Origin: Candidatus Obscuribacterales bacterium | GTDB lineage: Bacteria > Cyanobacteriota > Vampirovibrionia > Obscuribacterales > Obscuribacteraceae | Length of the DNA: 64,000 bases | Assembly (NCBI GenBank): GCA_019750335.1 | Contig: JAIEOQ010000005.1 | Span: 186,001-250,000, forward strand | Direction of reading: 5' to 3' | Part shown: positions 51,712 to 61,493 of the stretch, in pieces | Layout of the letters: each line of letters opens with the position of its first letter | How positions within the stretch are numbered: the first letter of the stretch is position 1 | The notes under the pieces: generated by a model | What the model was told of the DNA's origin: nothing | Databases searched by the model: none | The model's input: only the letters and a program-made list of their open reading frames with translations | Position numbers and translations under genes: made by a program

Positions 51712-54327
51712 ATGAGTAATCCAGTGCAAAAATTTTGGAAATTTCCGGATCAGTGCCAGCCGGCTCCTGAGCTAGTTGAAGCGGCCCTCGGGTCGGAAAT
51801 ATTGGCTAAGCTTCTTTGGCAAAGAGGGGTGGTTACAGCTGAGCATGCTCAAGCTTTCTTAAACCCGGCAAGTTATGTGCCGACAAGTCCAATGGCATTT
51901 GTCGACATGACAAAAGCGATTGTCAGAATCAGCCAGGCGATTGCTCAGAAAGAACAAATTATTGTTTATGGAGATTATGACGTTGATGGCGTCACCGCTA
52001 CTTCGGTGATGCTATCTGTATTGCGCCAGCTTGGGGCAAACGTTGATTTTTATATTCCGAACCGCGCCACTGAAGGCTATGGTTTAAATCTGAAAGCAAT
52101 CAGTGTTCTTGCCAGCAAGCGTCGGGCAAAGCTGCTTATTTCTTGTGATTGCGGTATTTCCAATTTTGCCGAGATCAATCTGGCTCGTTCTTTAGGGGTC
52201 GATACGATCATTGTCGATCACCATTCAATGCCGGAAGTATTGCCGCCGGCTTTAGCTATTTTGCATCCGAAGCAGCTTGACGAAGAGCATCCGCTCTTTC
52301 ATCTGCCCGGAGTTGGCGTCGCTTACAAGCTTGCTGAAGCTCTACTTCTGGATAATAAGCTTCCGGATGAAGTAGCTAAGCTTCACGATTTTGTCACTTT
52401 AGGCATGATTGCCGATATGGTGCCTCTAATTAAAGAGAATCGTTATTTAGTGCAGATTGGTCTGCCGGCGCTTGCTCGTTCGGAGCGAGCCGGCATTCGT
52501 GCTTTGCTCGATCAAACTGTACGCATGGATGGTACTGATATCGTCGGTTTCGCTCTTGCTCCACGAATCAATGCTGTTGGTCGTTTGTCCGATGCCAGCA
52601 TGGCTGTCAAACTGATGACCACCGACGATGAGAAAGAAGCAGCTGAGCTGGCCAAACAGCTTGAGCTGGAGAATGCTCGCCGGCAAGAGCTTTGCGAGCA
52701 GATATTTTTTGAGGCCGATCAAAAAGCAAAAGCTGCTTTAGCGGCAGCCAAAGACCGAGCTATAGCCATTTATTCAGCTAACTGGCACCACGGCGTAGTC
52801 GGTATTGTCGCTTCGCGTCTGGTCGAAAAATATCATTGTCCTGTATTCATTGCTGAGCTGGATGAGGCTGAAGGCAAAATCAAAGGTTCGGCGCGTAGTG
52901 TTGCCGGTGTTGATTTGTATCAGGCATTGAAAGCTAATGAGCATTTGATGACTAAGTGGGGCGGACACCAGATGGCCGCCGGCTTCAGCGCTGAACAGCA
53001 ATCGGCAGATGCGCTCTGCAAAGCTTTGGTGGCAACTTGCAATGCAATGCTTGCCGGCAAACCGGATGCACCGATTCTTGCAGTCGATCTGGAATTGAAT
53101 GCCGATGTAGTTGATTTATCTCTGGCTAAAACGATCAATGCCCTTGGGCCCTTCGGCATGTGGAACAAAAAAACTGTTCTTGTGCTCAAAGAGATGATTG
53201 TCACTGATTTGCGTCCTCTGGGCAAAGAAGGGAAGCATCATCGGATCAATCTGAAAGATCGCACTACAAATTCCAAATTTGAATGTGTATTTTGGCGTAG
53301 TACCGGCAGAATACCTGAGGTCGGAATGCTGATTGATCTGGCTTTCCACCCTGAGGTTAATGTATACAATAACGCTGAACGTTTGCAGCTGGTTTTGAAT
53401 GATTGGCGTCCGGCTGGGCAAGAGATGTCCGAACCGGTGCTTGATTTTTCGCCGCAAGCCGAAGCTGCGGTGCCGGAGACCATGGCGGCACCAATCAATA
53501 ATGATGCAAGCAATTCGCTGCCGGCGGCGGCGGAGACAAGCAAAAGTGATGATACCGTATCCGGTGCTGAGCGGATGGCGGTGCCGACCTCGGCGCCGAA
53601 GCCGGCAGTGTCCATGAATTTTACCGACTTGCGCGAGCGCTCCGATACTCAAGCTGTTCTGGAAGCAGCTGTCAGAAAGTTAGGCGACAAGCTCCTTGTT
53701 TTTGCCGAATCGACGGTGAAAGTTCCGGGAGTAAGTTTTAGCGATCGAGCCAATCTGGCTGAAAAATCTCATCTGCTTTTCTGGGAATTCCCGAGCAATC
53801 TTCAACTGCTTCGCACTATTCTGGCTAAAACCCAATCAACCAGCATCTATCTGCTTGGGGCGGCACCAATTGTCGAGCTGGATGCCAACACATTCATCAA
53901 AAAATTACTCGGCATTATTCGCTTCGCCGTCAATCAGCGCGAAGGACAAGCTGAAGCCGACAAAATAGCCATCGCCATGTCAACCAGTAAAATGGCTATT
54001 GCTCTGGGTTTGACAATCTTGAAAAAAGTGAACGTCATCGATTGGTATGTCGAGGAAGGCACTTTGTTCCTGGATATTTTAGGACCGCCTAGCGAATCTT
54101 GGGAGCCGCTTCCGGAGTTTCGCCAGCTGCACAACTGTTTGAAAGAGATTAATGAATTCAGACAATGGCTGTCAGAGAGCTCTCTGGAAGAGATACAATT
54201 AGCTTTAGTCCCCAATGCAATTCGTATGAGCGGCAAATCAACAGGGGCTTCAAGTCAAGAGTTTGACGCTTTAGGATTATCGGCAAGAGAAATCAACAAT
54301 GACAGAGAAAGTATGTCTTCCCGTTAG
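51712..54327 (+). CDS. recJ: Single-stranded-DNA-specific exonuclease RecJ
   Basis: 871 aa (E. coli RecJ 577). It degrades single-stranded DNA 5' to 3' in recombination and mismatch repair. The DHH motifs are clear: VYGDYDVDGVTATS (D-x-D), SCDCGISN, VDHHSMP, and the DHHA1 domain with IVASRLVEKYHCPVF and KGSARSVAGVDLYQAL. An OB-type region includes INALGPFGMWNKK. About 280 extra C-terminal residues include an Ala/Ser/Pro-rich linker (about 580-640) and an unrecognised helical domain, as in some cyanobacterial-like long RecJ proteins. It overlaps apt by 29 bp. Confidence 0.92.
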   Translation: MSNPVQKFWKFPDQCQPAPELVEAALGSEILAKLLWQRGVVTAEHAQAFLNPASYVPTSPMAFVDMTKAIVRISQAIAQKEQIIVYGDYDVDGVTATSVMLSVLRQLGANVDFYIPNRATEGYGLNLKAISVLASKRRAKLLISCDCGISNFAEINLARSLGVDTIIVDHHSMPEVLPPALAILHPKQLDEEHPLFHLPGVGVAYKLAEALLLDNKLPDEVAKLHDFVTLGMIADMVPLIKENRYLVQIGLPALARSERAGIRALLDQTVRMDGTDIVGFALAPRINAVGRLSDASMAVKLMTTDDEKEAAELAKQLELENARRQELCEQIFFEADQKAKAALAAAKDRAIAIYSANWHHGVVGIVASRLVEKYHCPVFIAELDEAEGKIKGSARSVAGVDLYQALKANEHLMTKWGGHQMAAGFSAEQQSADALCKALVATCNAMLAGKPDAPILAVDLELNADVVDLSLAKTINALGPFGMWNKKTVLVLKEMIVTDLRPLGKEGKHHRINLKDRTTNSKFECVFWRSTGRIPEVGMLIDLAFHPEVNVYNNAERLQLVLNDWRPAGQEMSEPVLDFSPQAEAAVPETMAAPINNDASNSLPAAAETSKSDDTVSGAERMAVPTSAPKPAVSMNFTDLRERSDTQAVLEAAVRKLGDKLLVFAESTVKVPGVSFSDRANLAEKSHLLFWEFPSNLQLLRTILAKTQSTSIYLLGAAPIVELDANTFIKKLLGIIRFAVNQREGQAEADKIAIAMSTSKMAIALGLTILKKVNVIDWYVEEGTLFLDILGPPSESWEPLPEFRQLHNCLKEINEFRQWLSESSLEEIQLALVPNAIRMSGKSTGASSQEFDALGLSAREINNDRESMSSR

Positions 54328-54856
54328 CAATGAAAAATGTGAATGGCTGAAAAGCACAATCCGCGATATTCCGGATTTCCCGAAGCCAGGCATCGTTTTC
54401 AAGGATATAACCACTCTTTTGAAAGACAAAGATGCTTTCAAATATGTCATTGATGTGTTTGCCGAACATTTTTCCAGCATGCAACCGAAATATATTGCCG
54501 GCATTGAAGCGCGCGGTTTCATTCTTGGACCGGCTATCGCCCATCGTTTAAACGTCGGCTTTATTCCAATTCGCAAGCCAGGCAAGCTCCCGCACAAAGT
54601 GATTAAAGAGTCGTATCAGCTTGAATACGGTACCGACACTCTGGAAGTGCATCATGATGCAGCTGTTTCCGGAGACCGAATTGTGCTGATCGACGATCTG
54701 CTTGCAACAGGCGGAACCGCTGGTGCTGCTAGTTCTTTGCTTAAAAAAATAGGTGCTGAAATAGTCAGTATCGGTTTTGTCGTTGAACTCGGCTTTCTTG
54801 GCGGTCGTGCCAAAATGCCTGAAGGCACCGATATTTTTTCAATCATTCAGTACTAA
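54299..54856 (+). CDS. apt: Adenine phosphoribosyltransferase
   Basis: 185 aa. It converts adenine and PRPP to AMP. IRDIPDFPKPGIVFKDITTL is the Apt N-terminus and VLIDDLLATGGTAGAA is the PRPP loop. FVVELGFLGGRAKM follows. The start overlaps the end of recJ by 29 bp in another frame. The stop abuts the convergent birA. Confidence 0.95.
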   Translation: MTEKVCLPVSNEKCEWLKSTIRDIPDFPKPGIVFKDITTLLKDKDAFKYVIDVFAEHFSSMQPKYIAGIEARGFILGPAIAHRLNVGFIPIRKPGKLPHKVIKESYQLEYGTDTLEVHHDAAVSGDRIVLIDDLLATGGTAGAASSLLKKIGAEIVSIGFVVELGFLGGRAKMPEGTDIFSIIQY

Positions 54857-55708
54857 TCAAGCGTAAGAGCCATCGGCCAAGCGTATTGAAATTTCGCCGG
54901 CATGAAGACGAATCTCTTTGTTTTCTTCCGTTCTGACTATCAATGCTCCGTCGGCGGCTACGTCGGCGGCTAAGCCATAAATCTCTTTGTCGGCTAATGT
55001 AGCGCGAATTGTTTTGCCCAGGGTTGCTGAACGTTCTTTCCAGAGCTTGATGATTGTTTCGCCTTTGCCGCTACGCAGAAGCAAATAATATTTTTCCAGT
55101 GCGCTGCATAAACTTGCGACTAACAAGTTTGCGTCTATTTGCCTGCCGCAAAGCTGATCTAAAGCGGCAACACGATCTTTTAGCTCGGCAGGCAAATCAA
55201 TTGCCGTCAGATCCAGATTAATACCGATGCCGATGATTACGGCTGATTTTTGCTGGCGATTTTTAGTCTCTTGACCGGGGGCTTCGCAAAGAATTCCTCC
55301 CAGTTTGCGTCCGTCAAATACAAGATCGTTGACCCATTTAAGACCGGGTTGTAAGCCGCAGGTGCGCTCGACTGCTTCGGCGCAAGCTAATCCGGCAACG
55401 AAGCTCAGCAAGGGCAAGCTTGCCGGTGTTAGCTCCGGGCGCAGTAAAAAGCTTATATAAACGCCGGAGTCGGCTTTTGAAAGCCAGCTTTTTCCTTGTC
55501 GTCCGCGTCCGGCTGTTTGTTGTCTAGCCAGTACGAAGGGGCCTTCGTCAGCGCCGGCACGAGCCAGGTCGCTGGCGCGATTGTTGGTCGAGTCCAGAAC
55601 TTGCCAAATTTCATTGGCATCCGTTTTCGAACGTCCGACAATGGTGCTTGTCAGATGGGCTTCAATCACTTCTAAAGCGAATCTTGAATTATTATTCGGT
55701 TCAGGCAA
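54857..55708 (-). CDS. birA: Biotin-[acetyl-CoA-carboxylase] ligase, monofunctional
   Basis: 283 aa. It attaches biotin to the carboxyl carrier protein of acetyl-CoA carboxylase. GRGRQGKSWLS (67-77) is the biotinyl-AMP loop, with KWVND in place of the usual KWPND (124-128) and RKLGGILCEAPG following. No N-terminal helix-turn-helix is present, so it is not a repressor (class I BirA). It overlaps the OsmC-family gene by 8 bp. The bioY-like gene at 823 could supply its biotin. Confidence 0.92.
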   Translation of the reverse strand: MPEPNNNSRFALEVIEAHLTSTIVGRSKTDANEIWQVLDSTNNRASDLARAGADEGPFVLARQQTAGRGRQGKSWLSKADSGVYISFLLRPELTPASLPLLSFVAGLACAEAVERTCGLQPGLKWVNDLVFDGRKLGGILCEAPGQETKNRQQKSAVIIGIGINLDLTAIDLPAELKDRVAALDQLCGRQIDANLLVASLCSALEKYYLLLRSGKGETIIKLWKERSATLGKTIRATLADKEIYGLAADVAADGALIVRTEENKEIRLHAGEISIRLADGSYA

Positions 55709-56120
55709 TTGGTGTAAGTGATTCCAGATTTGTGACTATCTGTGTTTCACCGGTCATTACTTTGTGGACCGGACATTTATCAGCAATTGATTTCAAAGAA
55801 TCAAGTTGCTCTTGATTCAAGTTGCCTGAGACGGCAATCTCTCTTGTCACTTTGGTTTGTTTCTTGCCGTTCTGGTCTTCGACTGTTTCGTCGCTTAGTG
55901 TGACGCTGACAGTTTTCAAATCCCAGCCGCGGCGCTCGGCAAACAATAAAAGAGTCATAGAGGTGCAGGAACCCAAGGCAGCAAGCAAAAGCTCGTGGGG
56001 GTTCGGACCGGCATCAACACCGCCGTGTTCTTGCCCGGCATCGGCAATTAAAGTGTGATTGCCCACTTTGATTTCGTGCTTCAATCCACCTGGTTGTGAA
56101 GTGACAACTGCTTTAGCCAT
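55701..56120 (-). CDS. OsmC/Ohr-family peroxidase-like protein
   Basis: 139 aa. The two conserved cysteines are C52 (LGSCTSMTL) and C115 (ADKCPVHKV), and PNPHELLLAALGSC is the family signature. OsmC and Ohr reduce organic hydroperoxides with a thiol relay. Which branch it belongs to is not decided. First gene of the pair with birA. Confidence 0.88.
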   Translation of the reverse strand: MAKAVVTSQPGGLKHEIKVGNHTLIADAGQEHGGVDAGPNPHELLLAALGSCTSMTLLLFAERRGWDLKTVSVTLSDETVEDQNGKKQTKVTREIAVSGNLNQEQLDSLKSIADKCPVHKVMTGETQIVTNLESLTPIA

Positions 56121-56243
56121 TTTTCTTCCTCCGCTGTTCTCTCATTTAAGACCATCTTGACATGGTGCGCTCTAAATTTAGGTAATCATTTATCTTGTCA
56201 TCGCTTGCCTGGGAGCGGATATAGGTATTAACTGGTAAGTAGG

Positions 56244-56813
56244 ATGATTCAACTGGACACGGAAAGATTATTGTTGCGCGAGTTCGTCAAAGCCGACTGG
56301 ACTCAAATCCATGTATACGCCAAGGACCCTGATGTCGTGCGCTACATGGAATGGGGACCGAACAGCAAAGAGGACACGTTGGATTTTATTGACGCTTCTC
56401 TTGCTTGTCAGAAGGAGCGTCCGCGCCGTATTTACGAATTTGCCGCATTGCTTAAAGGGACGGATATTTTGATTGGCGCTTGCGGCATTCGTATTGCCGA
56501 ATCAGATCCGATGCAGGCCGAGATTGGCTATTGCTTTAACAAAGACTTTTGGGGCAAAGGTTTTGCCAGCGAAGCGGCGGCAAAAATAGTTGAATTTGGT
56601 TTTAAAAATCTAGGCTTGCATCGCGTAACAGCCACGTGTGATGTGGATAACAAAGGGTCGGCTGCCGTGCTGGAAAAATTAGGCATGCGACGTGAAGGAC
56701 ACTTCATCCAGGACAAAAAAATCAAAGGGACTTATCGAGACACCTATTTTTATGCCACTCTCGGTTTGCAAGAGGCGATTTTGGGTGGTGCCGTGGATGG
56801 TGGCAACTCCTAA
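56244..56813 (+). CDS. RimJ/RimL-type GNAT acetyltransferase
   Basis: 189 aa. It begins QLDTERLLLREFVKADW and has IGYCFNKDFWGKGFASEAA (acetyl-CoA loop) with HRVTATCDVDNKGSAAVLEKLGM, both typical of RimJ/RimL. The target may be a ribosomal protein or another N-terminus. ATG 56244 has no obvious Shine-Dalgarno site. Confidence 0.85.
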   Translation: MIQLDTERLLLREFVKADWTQIHVYAKDPDVVRYMEWGPNSKEDTLDFIDASLACQKERPRRIYEFAALLKGTDILIGACGIRIAESDPMQAEIGYCFNKDFWGKGFASEAAAKIVEFGFKNLGLHRVTATCDVDNKGSAAVLEKLGMRREGHFIQDKKIKGTYRDTYFYATLGLQEAILGGAVDGGNS

Positions 56814-57288
56814 GCTTCGTATATGGTGCGTATATCTTTCCGGCTTGTTCCCATCTTTCGTGCAGAGTTAATCTCAAAAGATCGAATTTTATGTGAGAAG
56901 CCCGACTAGGCGATCATTCCGAAGACCAAACAGCGCCGGGCTTTCACTAAATGCGTATATGCAGGTGATAACTGAAGTAGGTAATTGTGTTAAGAATCGG
57001 CCAGTGGTATCTTCAAACACAAATCAAATCTGATGAAGGAGAGCCGCCCAGAAATATATCTGGCTAATACTCGTTACTTCGAATATAAGTAAGAGTAGAA
57101 GATCGGTGGGCAAGTTATTTTTCCAGGTGCGATTGAAAATTAATCGCTTTCGCAGGCGAACATAGCTAAGCCGTAAGGCCTATGCAAGATATACGAGAGA
57201 TGTCTTTAGCGGGCATGGTTAACCATCGCCCTGTCTTTTCATCCCTCTAGTTAGCGGTCCGGATTTGAGTTTAAGAGCAGGAGATAAT
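56814..57288 (+). promoter_or_regulatory. Long palindrome-rich leader of nrdAB
   Basis: The 475-bp gap has no convincing ORF and many inverted repeats: an 11-bp stem (56894-56905 with 56938-56948, one bulged G), CCAGA-N6-TCTGG (57048-57063), an 11-bp stem with one bulge (57068-57079 with 57087-57097), GCGATT/AATCGC (57129-57147), CATAG...CTATG enclosing GCC/GGC (57161-57184), and a 12-bp perfect palindrome ATGGTTAACCAT (57215-57226) inside GGGC/GCCC. No T-run follows any, so they look like operators or folded RNA and not terminators. I did not find an NrdR box matching the usual ACAC...GTGT form. Confidence 0.55.
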
Positions 57289-60105
57289 ATGACTCAGTCA
57301 ACAACCGTAAATTCCACCCCAATGACGGATTTGACTCCGGGCCATGGGCAACACAAAGTGCTTCGGCGCGATGGCATCGTTGTTCCATTTGATCCGACTA
57401 AAATTCAGGTGGCAGTAACCAAAGCCTTTATCGCCGCTGAAGGCGAGTCTTGTGCCACAAGCTCGCGCTTGCGTGATTTGGTGCAAAAGCTCACCGAACA
57501 AGTTGTTGAGTCTTTGACCAAAAGACAAGCAGAAGGCGTTCCGATACATATCGAATATATCCAAGATCAAGTTGAGCTTGCTCTAATGCGTTCGGGCGAA
57601 CATGAAGTTGCCCGTCGTTATGTTCTATATAGAGAATCCCGTGCTCAAGAAAGAGCTAAACAAACAGCCGAAGGTCTAGGACGTCCGACAGCCGAGCTGC
57701 GCATGACCTTGCCGAACGGCACTCAAGTATCAATCGATTATGTGCGTTTACGTACGGTTATTGAAGAAGCCTGCGCCGGATTGGGCAATGACGTTTCGGT
57801 TCAAGCTATTTATGACGGCACAATCGCCAACCTTTATGACACCGTTCCGGAAGATGATGTTTTCCGCTCAGCAATCTTGAGTGCACGCACCCTTATTGAG
57901 CGTGATCCTTCTTACGGTTTTGCTACAGCCAGACTTTTGCTCGATCATATTCGTCGCGAAGTTGTCGGCGAGCCGGTTACTCATGCACAAATGACCGAGC
58001 TCTATCCTTCTTATTTTGCTGACTATATCCGCAAGGGTATCGAATTTGGTCTTATTGATCCGCGTCTTGGCCAGTTCAATTTGCAAGAGCTAGGTAAAGC
58101 AATCAAAGCCGATCGTGATTTGCAGTTCCAATATCTTGGCTTGCAAACACTTTACGATCGTTATTTGCTGCATAACGACGGACGTCGTTTCGAGTTGACT
58201 CAAGCTTTCTGGATGCGGATTGCCATGGGACTCTCTTTGAATGAAGTAGAAAGAGAGCGCCGGGCAATTGAATTCTATGAATTGCTTTCAAGCTTTGACT
58301 TTATCTCTTCCACCCCGACCTTGTTCAACTCCGGAACCCATCGTCCGCAACTGTCTTCTTGCTTCCTGACCACCGTCTCAGACGATCTGGAAAGCATTTA
58401 CGACGGTCTTAAAGAGAATGCTTTGCTTTCTAAATTCAGCGGCGGCTTGGGTAACGACTGGACCCCGGTTCGCGCTCTTGGCGCCCATATCAAAGGCACC
58501 AACGGCAAGAGCCAAGGTGTAGTTCCGTTCCTTAAAGTAGTCAACGACACAGCTGTAGCCGTTAACCAAGGCGGCAAGCGTAAAGGTGCGGTTTGCGCTT
58601 ATCTTGAAACCTGGCATGTAGATATCGAAGAGTTTCTCGAAATGAGAAAAAATACCGGTGACGACAGACGCCGTACTCACGATATGAACACTGCCAACTG
58701 GATTCCTGATCTATTTATGGAACGGGTAATGCAGAACGGACAATGGACTCTCTTCTCACCGGAAGAAGTTCCTGAATTGCACGATTCATTCGGCCCGGAA
58801 TTCAAGAAACACTACGAGCGCTATGAAGCCATGGCTGAAGCCGGGCAGATCAAGCTCTTCAAGAAGATCACGGCTGTCGGTCTCTGGCGCAAAATGCTTT
58901 CCATGTTGTTTGAAACCGGCCATCCTTGGATGACTTTCAAAGATCCATGCAACTTGCGCAGCCCGCAACAACACGTCGGTGTTGTCCACAGCTCCAACCT
59001 TTGCACCGAGATCACTCTCAACACTTCGGACAAAGAAACTGCTGTTTGCAATCTTGGTTCAATCAACCTGGTCAATCACATCACTGAAAAGGGACTTGAT
59101 CTGGCTAAGTTGTCCAAGACTTGCCGTACTGCGGTAAGAATGTTGGATAACGTTGTCGACATCAACTACTACAGTGTCGGCAAAGCACGCAACTCCAACT
59201 TGAAGCATCGTCCGGTTGGTCTGGGCTTCATGGGCTTCCAAGACTCATTGCACAAACTGCGCTTGCCTTACGCTTCTATGGAAGCGGTTGAATTTGCCGA
59301 TGCTTCAATGGAAGCAATCAGCTACTTCGCCTTATTGGCAAGCAGTGAGTTGGCGAAAGAACGCGGTACCTACCACACTTACAAAGGTTCATTGTGGGAT
59401 AAAGGCATATTGCCGATTGACAGCTTGAACTTGCTTGGCGAAGTGCGCGGTGAGTATCTCGATGCTGACAGAAGCACACGCTTGGATTGGACCCCGGTGC
59501 GCGAGCATATCGCTCAGTGGGGAATGCGTAACTCCAACGTATTGGCAATTGCGCCGACGGCGACAATTTCCAACATTGTTGGCGTAAGCCCGTCCCTTGA
59601 GCCGACTTTCCAAAATCTCTACGTCAAGTCAAATCTTTCCGGTGACTTCACCGTACTCAATCCGTATTTGGTTGAAGACTTGAAGAAGCTTGGCATGTGG
59701 GATGAAGTAATGGTTCACGACCTCAAATATTTCGACGGTACTTTAATGCCGATCGAACGTGTACCAGCTGAGTTGAAGCAACTTTACGCTACAGCGTTTG
59801 AAGTCGATCCGAAGTGGCTAATTGAAGCCGGCGCTCGTCGTCAAAAATGGATCGATCAAGCGCAAAGCTTGAACTTGTATATTGCCGAGCCTAATGGCAA
59901 GAAGCTCGACGAGACTTATAAGTTCGCTTGGTTGCGTGGTTTGAAGACAACTTATTATCTGAGAACACGCGGCGCAACTTATGCTGAAAAATCAACCATC
60001 GATACTGGTTCGCTGAACGCAGTTGTTAAAGCAGCCGTCGTTCCAATCGAGCCGCAGCCGAAAGCCTGCTTAATCACAGATCCTGAATGTGAAGCTTGCC
60101 AGTAA
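57289..60105 (+). CDS. nrdA: Ribonucleoside-diphosphate reductase, class I large subunit
   Basis: 938 aa. It makes deoxyribonucleotides from ribonucleotides aerobically. ATP-cone 1 starts HKVLRRDGIVVPFDPTKIQ (about 20-110), and a second ATP-cone-like region follows with LPNGTQVSIDYVRLRTVIE. The active-site cysteines are near residue 357 (LSSCFLTTVSD), 572 (NLCTEITL) and 587 (AVCNLGSINL), with the C-terminal redox pair in ECEACQ. ATG 57289 has AGGAG at 57279-57283. Two ATP cones would allow allosteric switching of overall activity. It is followed by nrdB with a 54-bp gap. Confidence 0.95.
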   Translation: MTQSTTVNSTPMTDLTPGHGQHKVLRRDGIVVPFDPTKIQVAVTKAFIAAEGESCATSSRLRDLVQKLTEQVVESLTKRQAEGVPIHIEYIQDQVELALMRSGEHEVARRYVLYRESRAQERAKQTAEGLGRPTAELRMTLPNGTQVSIDYVRLRTVIEEACAGLGNDVSVQAIYDGTIANLYDTVPEDDVFRSAILSARTLIERDPSYGFATARLLLDHIRREVVGEPVTHAQMTELYPSYFADYIRKGIEFGLIDPRLGQFNLQELGKAIKADRDLQFQYLGLQTLYDRYLLHNDGRRFELTQAFWMRIAMGLSLNEVERERRAIEFYELLSSFDFISSTPTLFNSGTHRPQLSSCFLTTVSDDLESIYDGLKENALLSKFSGGLGNDWTPVRALGAHIKGTNGKSQGVVPFLKVVNDTAVAVNQGGKRKGAVCAYLETWHVDIEEFLEMRKNTGDDRRRTHDMNTANWIPDLFMERVMQNGQWTLFSPEEVPELHDSFGPEFKKHYERYEAMAEAGQIKLFKKITAVGLWRKMLSMLFETGHPWMTFKDPCNLRSPQQHVGVVHSSNLCTEITLNTSDKETAVCNLGSINLVNHITEKGLDLAKLSKTCRTAVRMLDNVVDINYYSVGKARNSNLKHRPVGLGFMGFQDSLHKLRLPYASMEAVEFADASMEAISYFALLASSELAKERGTYHTYKGSLWDKGILPIDSLNLLGEVRGEYLDADRSTRLDWTPVREHIAQWGMRNSNVLAIAPTATISNIVGVSPSLEPTFQNLYVKSNLSGDFTVLNPYLVEDLKKLGMWDEVMVHDLKYFDGTLMPIERVPAELKQLYATAFEVDPKWLIEAGARRQKWIDQAQSLNLYIAEPNGKKLDETYKFAWLRGLKTTYYLRTRGATYAEKSTIDTGSLNAVVKAAVVPIEPQPKACLITDPECEACQ

Positions 60106-60159
60106 TAAGATAGATGACACATATACGTTTGTATGGTATAAAGGGGAATAGGGGTCACC

Positions 60160-61398
60160 ATGCTTAATTTCGATAATATGTCTATGAAACCGGCAGGCAT
60201 TGCAAACAACAATGTCACGGGATCGACTGTACCGCAGGCTGCAGCGGTAGTTTCAAATAATGGGCAGGCTATGTCGTTTGAGCCTAGTGCACCAGCTATT
60301 AATCAGGCTGGAGACCAAACTATGCAAAATGAAGGTGTTGTTGCTGGCGCTACCGGTTTGGAAGAGATTAGTTTCAATGCTGCGCGTGTACGCGTAGACG
60401 ACAAAAAAATCATCAACTGCCGGGCAGACGTCAATCAGCTCGTTCCTTTTAAATATGAATGGGCATGGCAAAAATATCTCGATGCGTGCGCCAACCACTG
60501 GATGCCGCAAGAGATCAGCATGAGCCGTGATATCGCTCTTTGGAAAGATCCTAACGGTTTGAGCGCTGATGAACGTCAGATCATCAAACGTAATCTCGGG
60601 TTCTTTGTCACTGCCGATTCGCTTGTTGCCAATAATTTGGTTCTAGCAATCTACAGACATATCACTAACCCTGAGTGCCGTCAGTATCTTTTGAGACAAG
60701 CTTTCGAAGAAGCTTTGCACACACATGCTTATCAGTATATTGTGGAAAGTCTTGGTCTTGACGAAGGCGAAATCTTCAACATGTATCGTGAAATTCCTTC
60801 GATCCATGAAAAAGATGCGTTTCAGTTGCAGTTCACTTCAGAACTTGCCGATCCTAATTTCCAAACCGGCACTTTTGAAACAGACCAAAGACTGCTGCGC
60901 AACTTGATTGGTTATTACATCATCATGGAAGGCATCTTCTTCTATGTCGGATTTGTACAAATGCTCAGCTTCGGCCGTCAAAACAAAATGACCGGCGCTT
61001 CGGAGCAATTCCAGTACATTCTGCGTGATGAGTCGATGCACCTAAACTATGGTGTCGATGTAATCAATCAAATCAAGAACGAGAATCCACATTTGTGGAC
61101 TCCTGAATTCCAGCAAGAGATCATCGACTTGATCAAACAAGGCGTTGACCTGGAATACAAGTATGCCGAAGACACCATGCCGCGCGGCGTGCTTGGCTTG
61201 AATCGTGACATGTTCTCCGAATATCTGCGCTACATCGCTAATCGTCGTTGCAAACAGATTGGTTTGACTGAGCAGTTTGCCGGTGCCAAGAACCCATTCC
61301 CGTGGATGAGCGAAATGCTTGACCTCAAGAAAGAAAAGAATTTCTTTGAGACAAGAGTAATCGATTATCAAACCGGTGGAGCTTTGTCCTGGGACTAG
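60160..61398 (+). CDS. nrdB: Ribonucleoside-diphosphate reductase, class I small subunit
   Basis: 412 aa. It generates the radical for NrdA. Di-metal ligands are D153 (TADSLVANN), E184 and H187 ([11 protein letters not shown]), E257 (IIMEGIFF), E291 and H294 ([10 protein letters not shown]). The radical tyrosine is Y191, four residues after H187, as in class Ia. About 60 N-terminal residues rich in Asn/Ala/Gln precede the folded domain and are not usual. A strong terminator follows at 61449. Confidence 0.95.
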   Translation: MLNFDNMSMKPAGIANNNVTGSTVPQAAAVVSNNGQAMSFEPSAPAINQAGDQTMQNEGVVAGATGLEEISFNAARVRVDDKKIINCRADVNQLVPFKYEWAWQKYLDACANHWMPQEISMSRDIALWKDPNGLSADERQIIKRNLGFFVTADSLVANNLVLAIYRHITNPECRQYLLRQAFEEALHTHAYQYIVESLGLDEGEIFNMYREIPSIHEKDAFQLQFTSELADPNFQTGTFETDQRLLRNLIGYYIIMEGIFFYVGFVQMLSFGRQNKMTGASEQFQYILRDESMHLNYGVDVINQIKNENPHLWTPEFQQEIIDLIKQGVDLEYKYAEDTMPRGVLGLNRDMFSEYLRYIANRRCKQIGLTEQFAGAKNPFPWMSEMLDLKKEKNFFETRVIDYQTGGALSWD

Positions 61399-61448
61399 TA
61401 ATCTGAGGCTAATTTCGGATAATCTTACAGATGGCTCAATCAAAAAAA

Positions 61449-61480
61449 GGTCCGGTGAAAGCCGGACCCTTTTTTTTTTG
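61449..61480 (+). terminator. Intrinsic terminator of nrdAB
   Basis: GGTCCGG/CCGGACC with a short GA-rich loop, preceded by an A-run and followed by a long T-run. Read on either strand it would terminate, so it serves nrdB and also the convergent pilus-like gene. Confidence 0.9.
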
Positions 61481-61493
61481 GGGTTGTGGCAAA

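Noticed and set aside
53116..53652. Long minus-strand frame inside recJ
   Set aside because: It mirrors the low-complexity linker of RecJ. No motif or start signal.
57048..57063. NrdR box
   Set aside because: The palindrome is CCAGA-N6-TCTGG and does not carry the ACAC...GTGT ends of the usual NrdR consensus.
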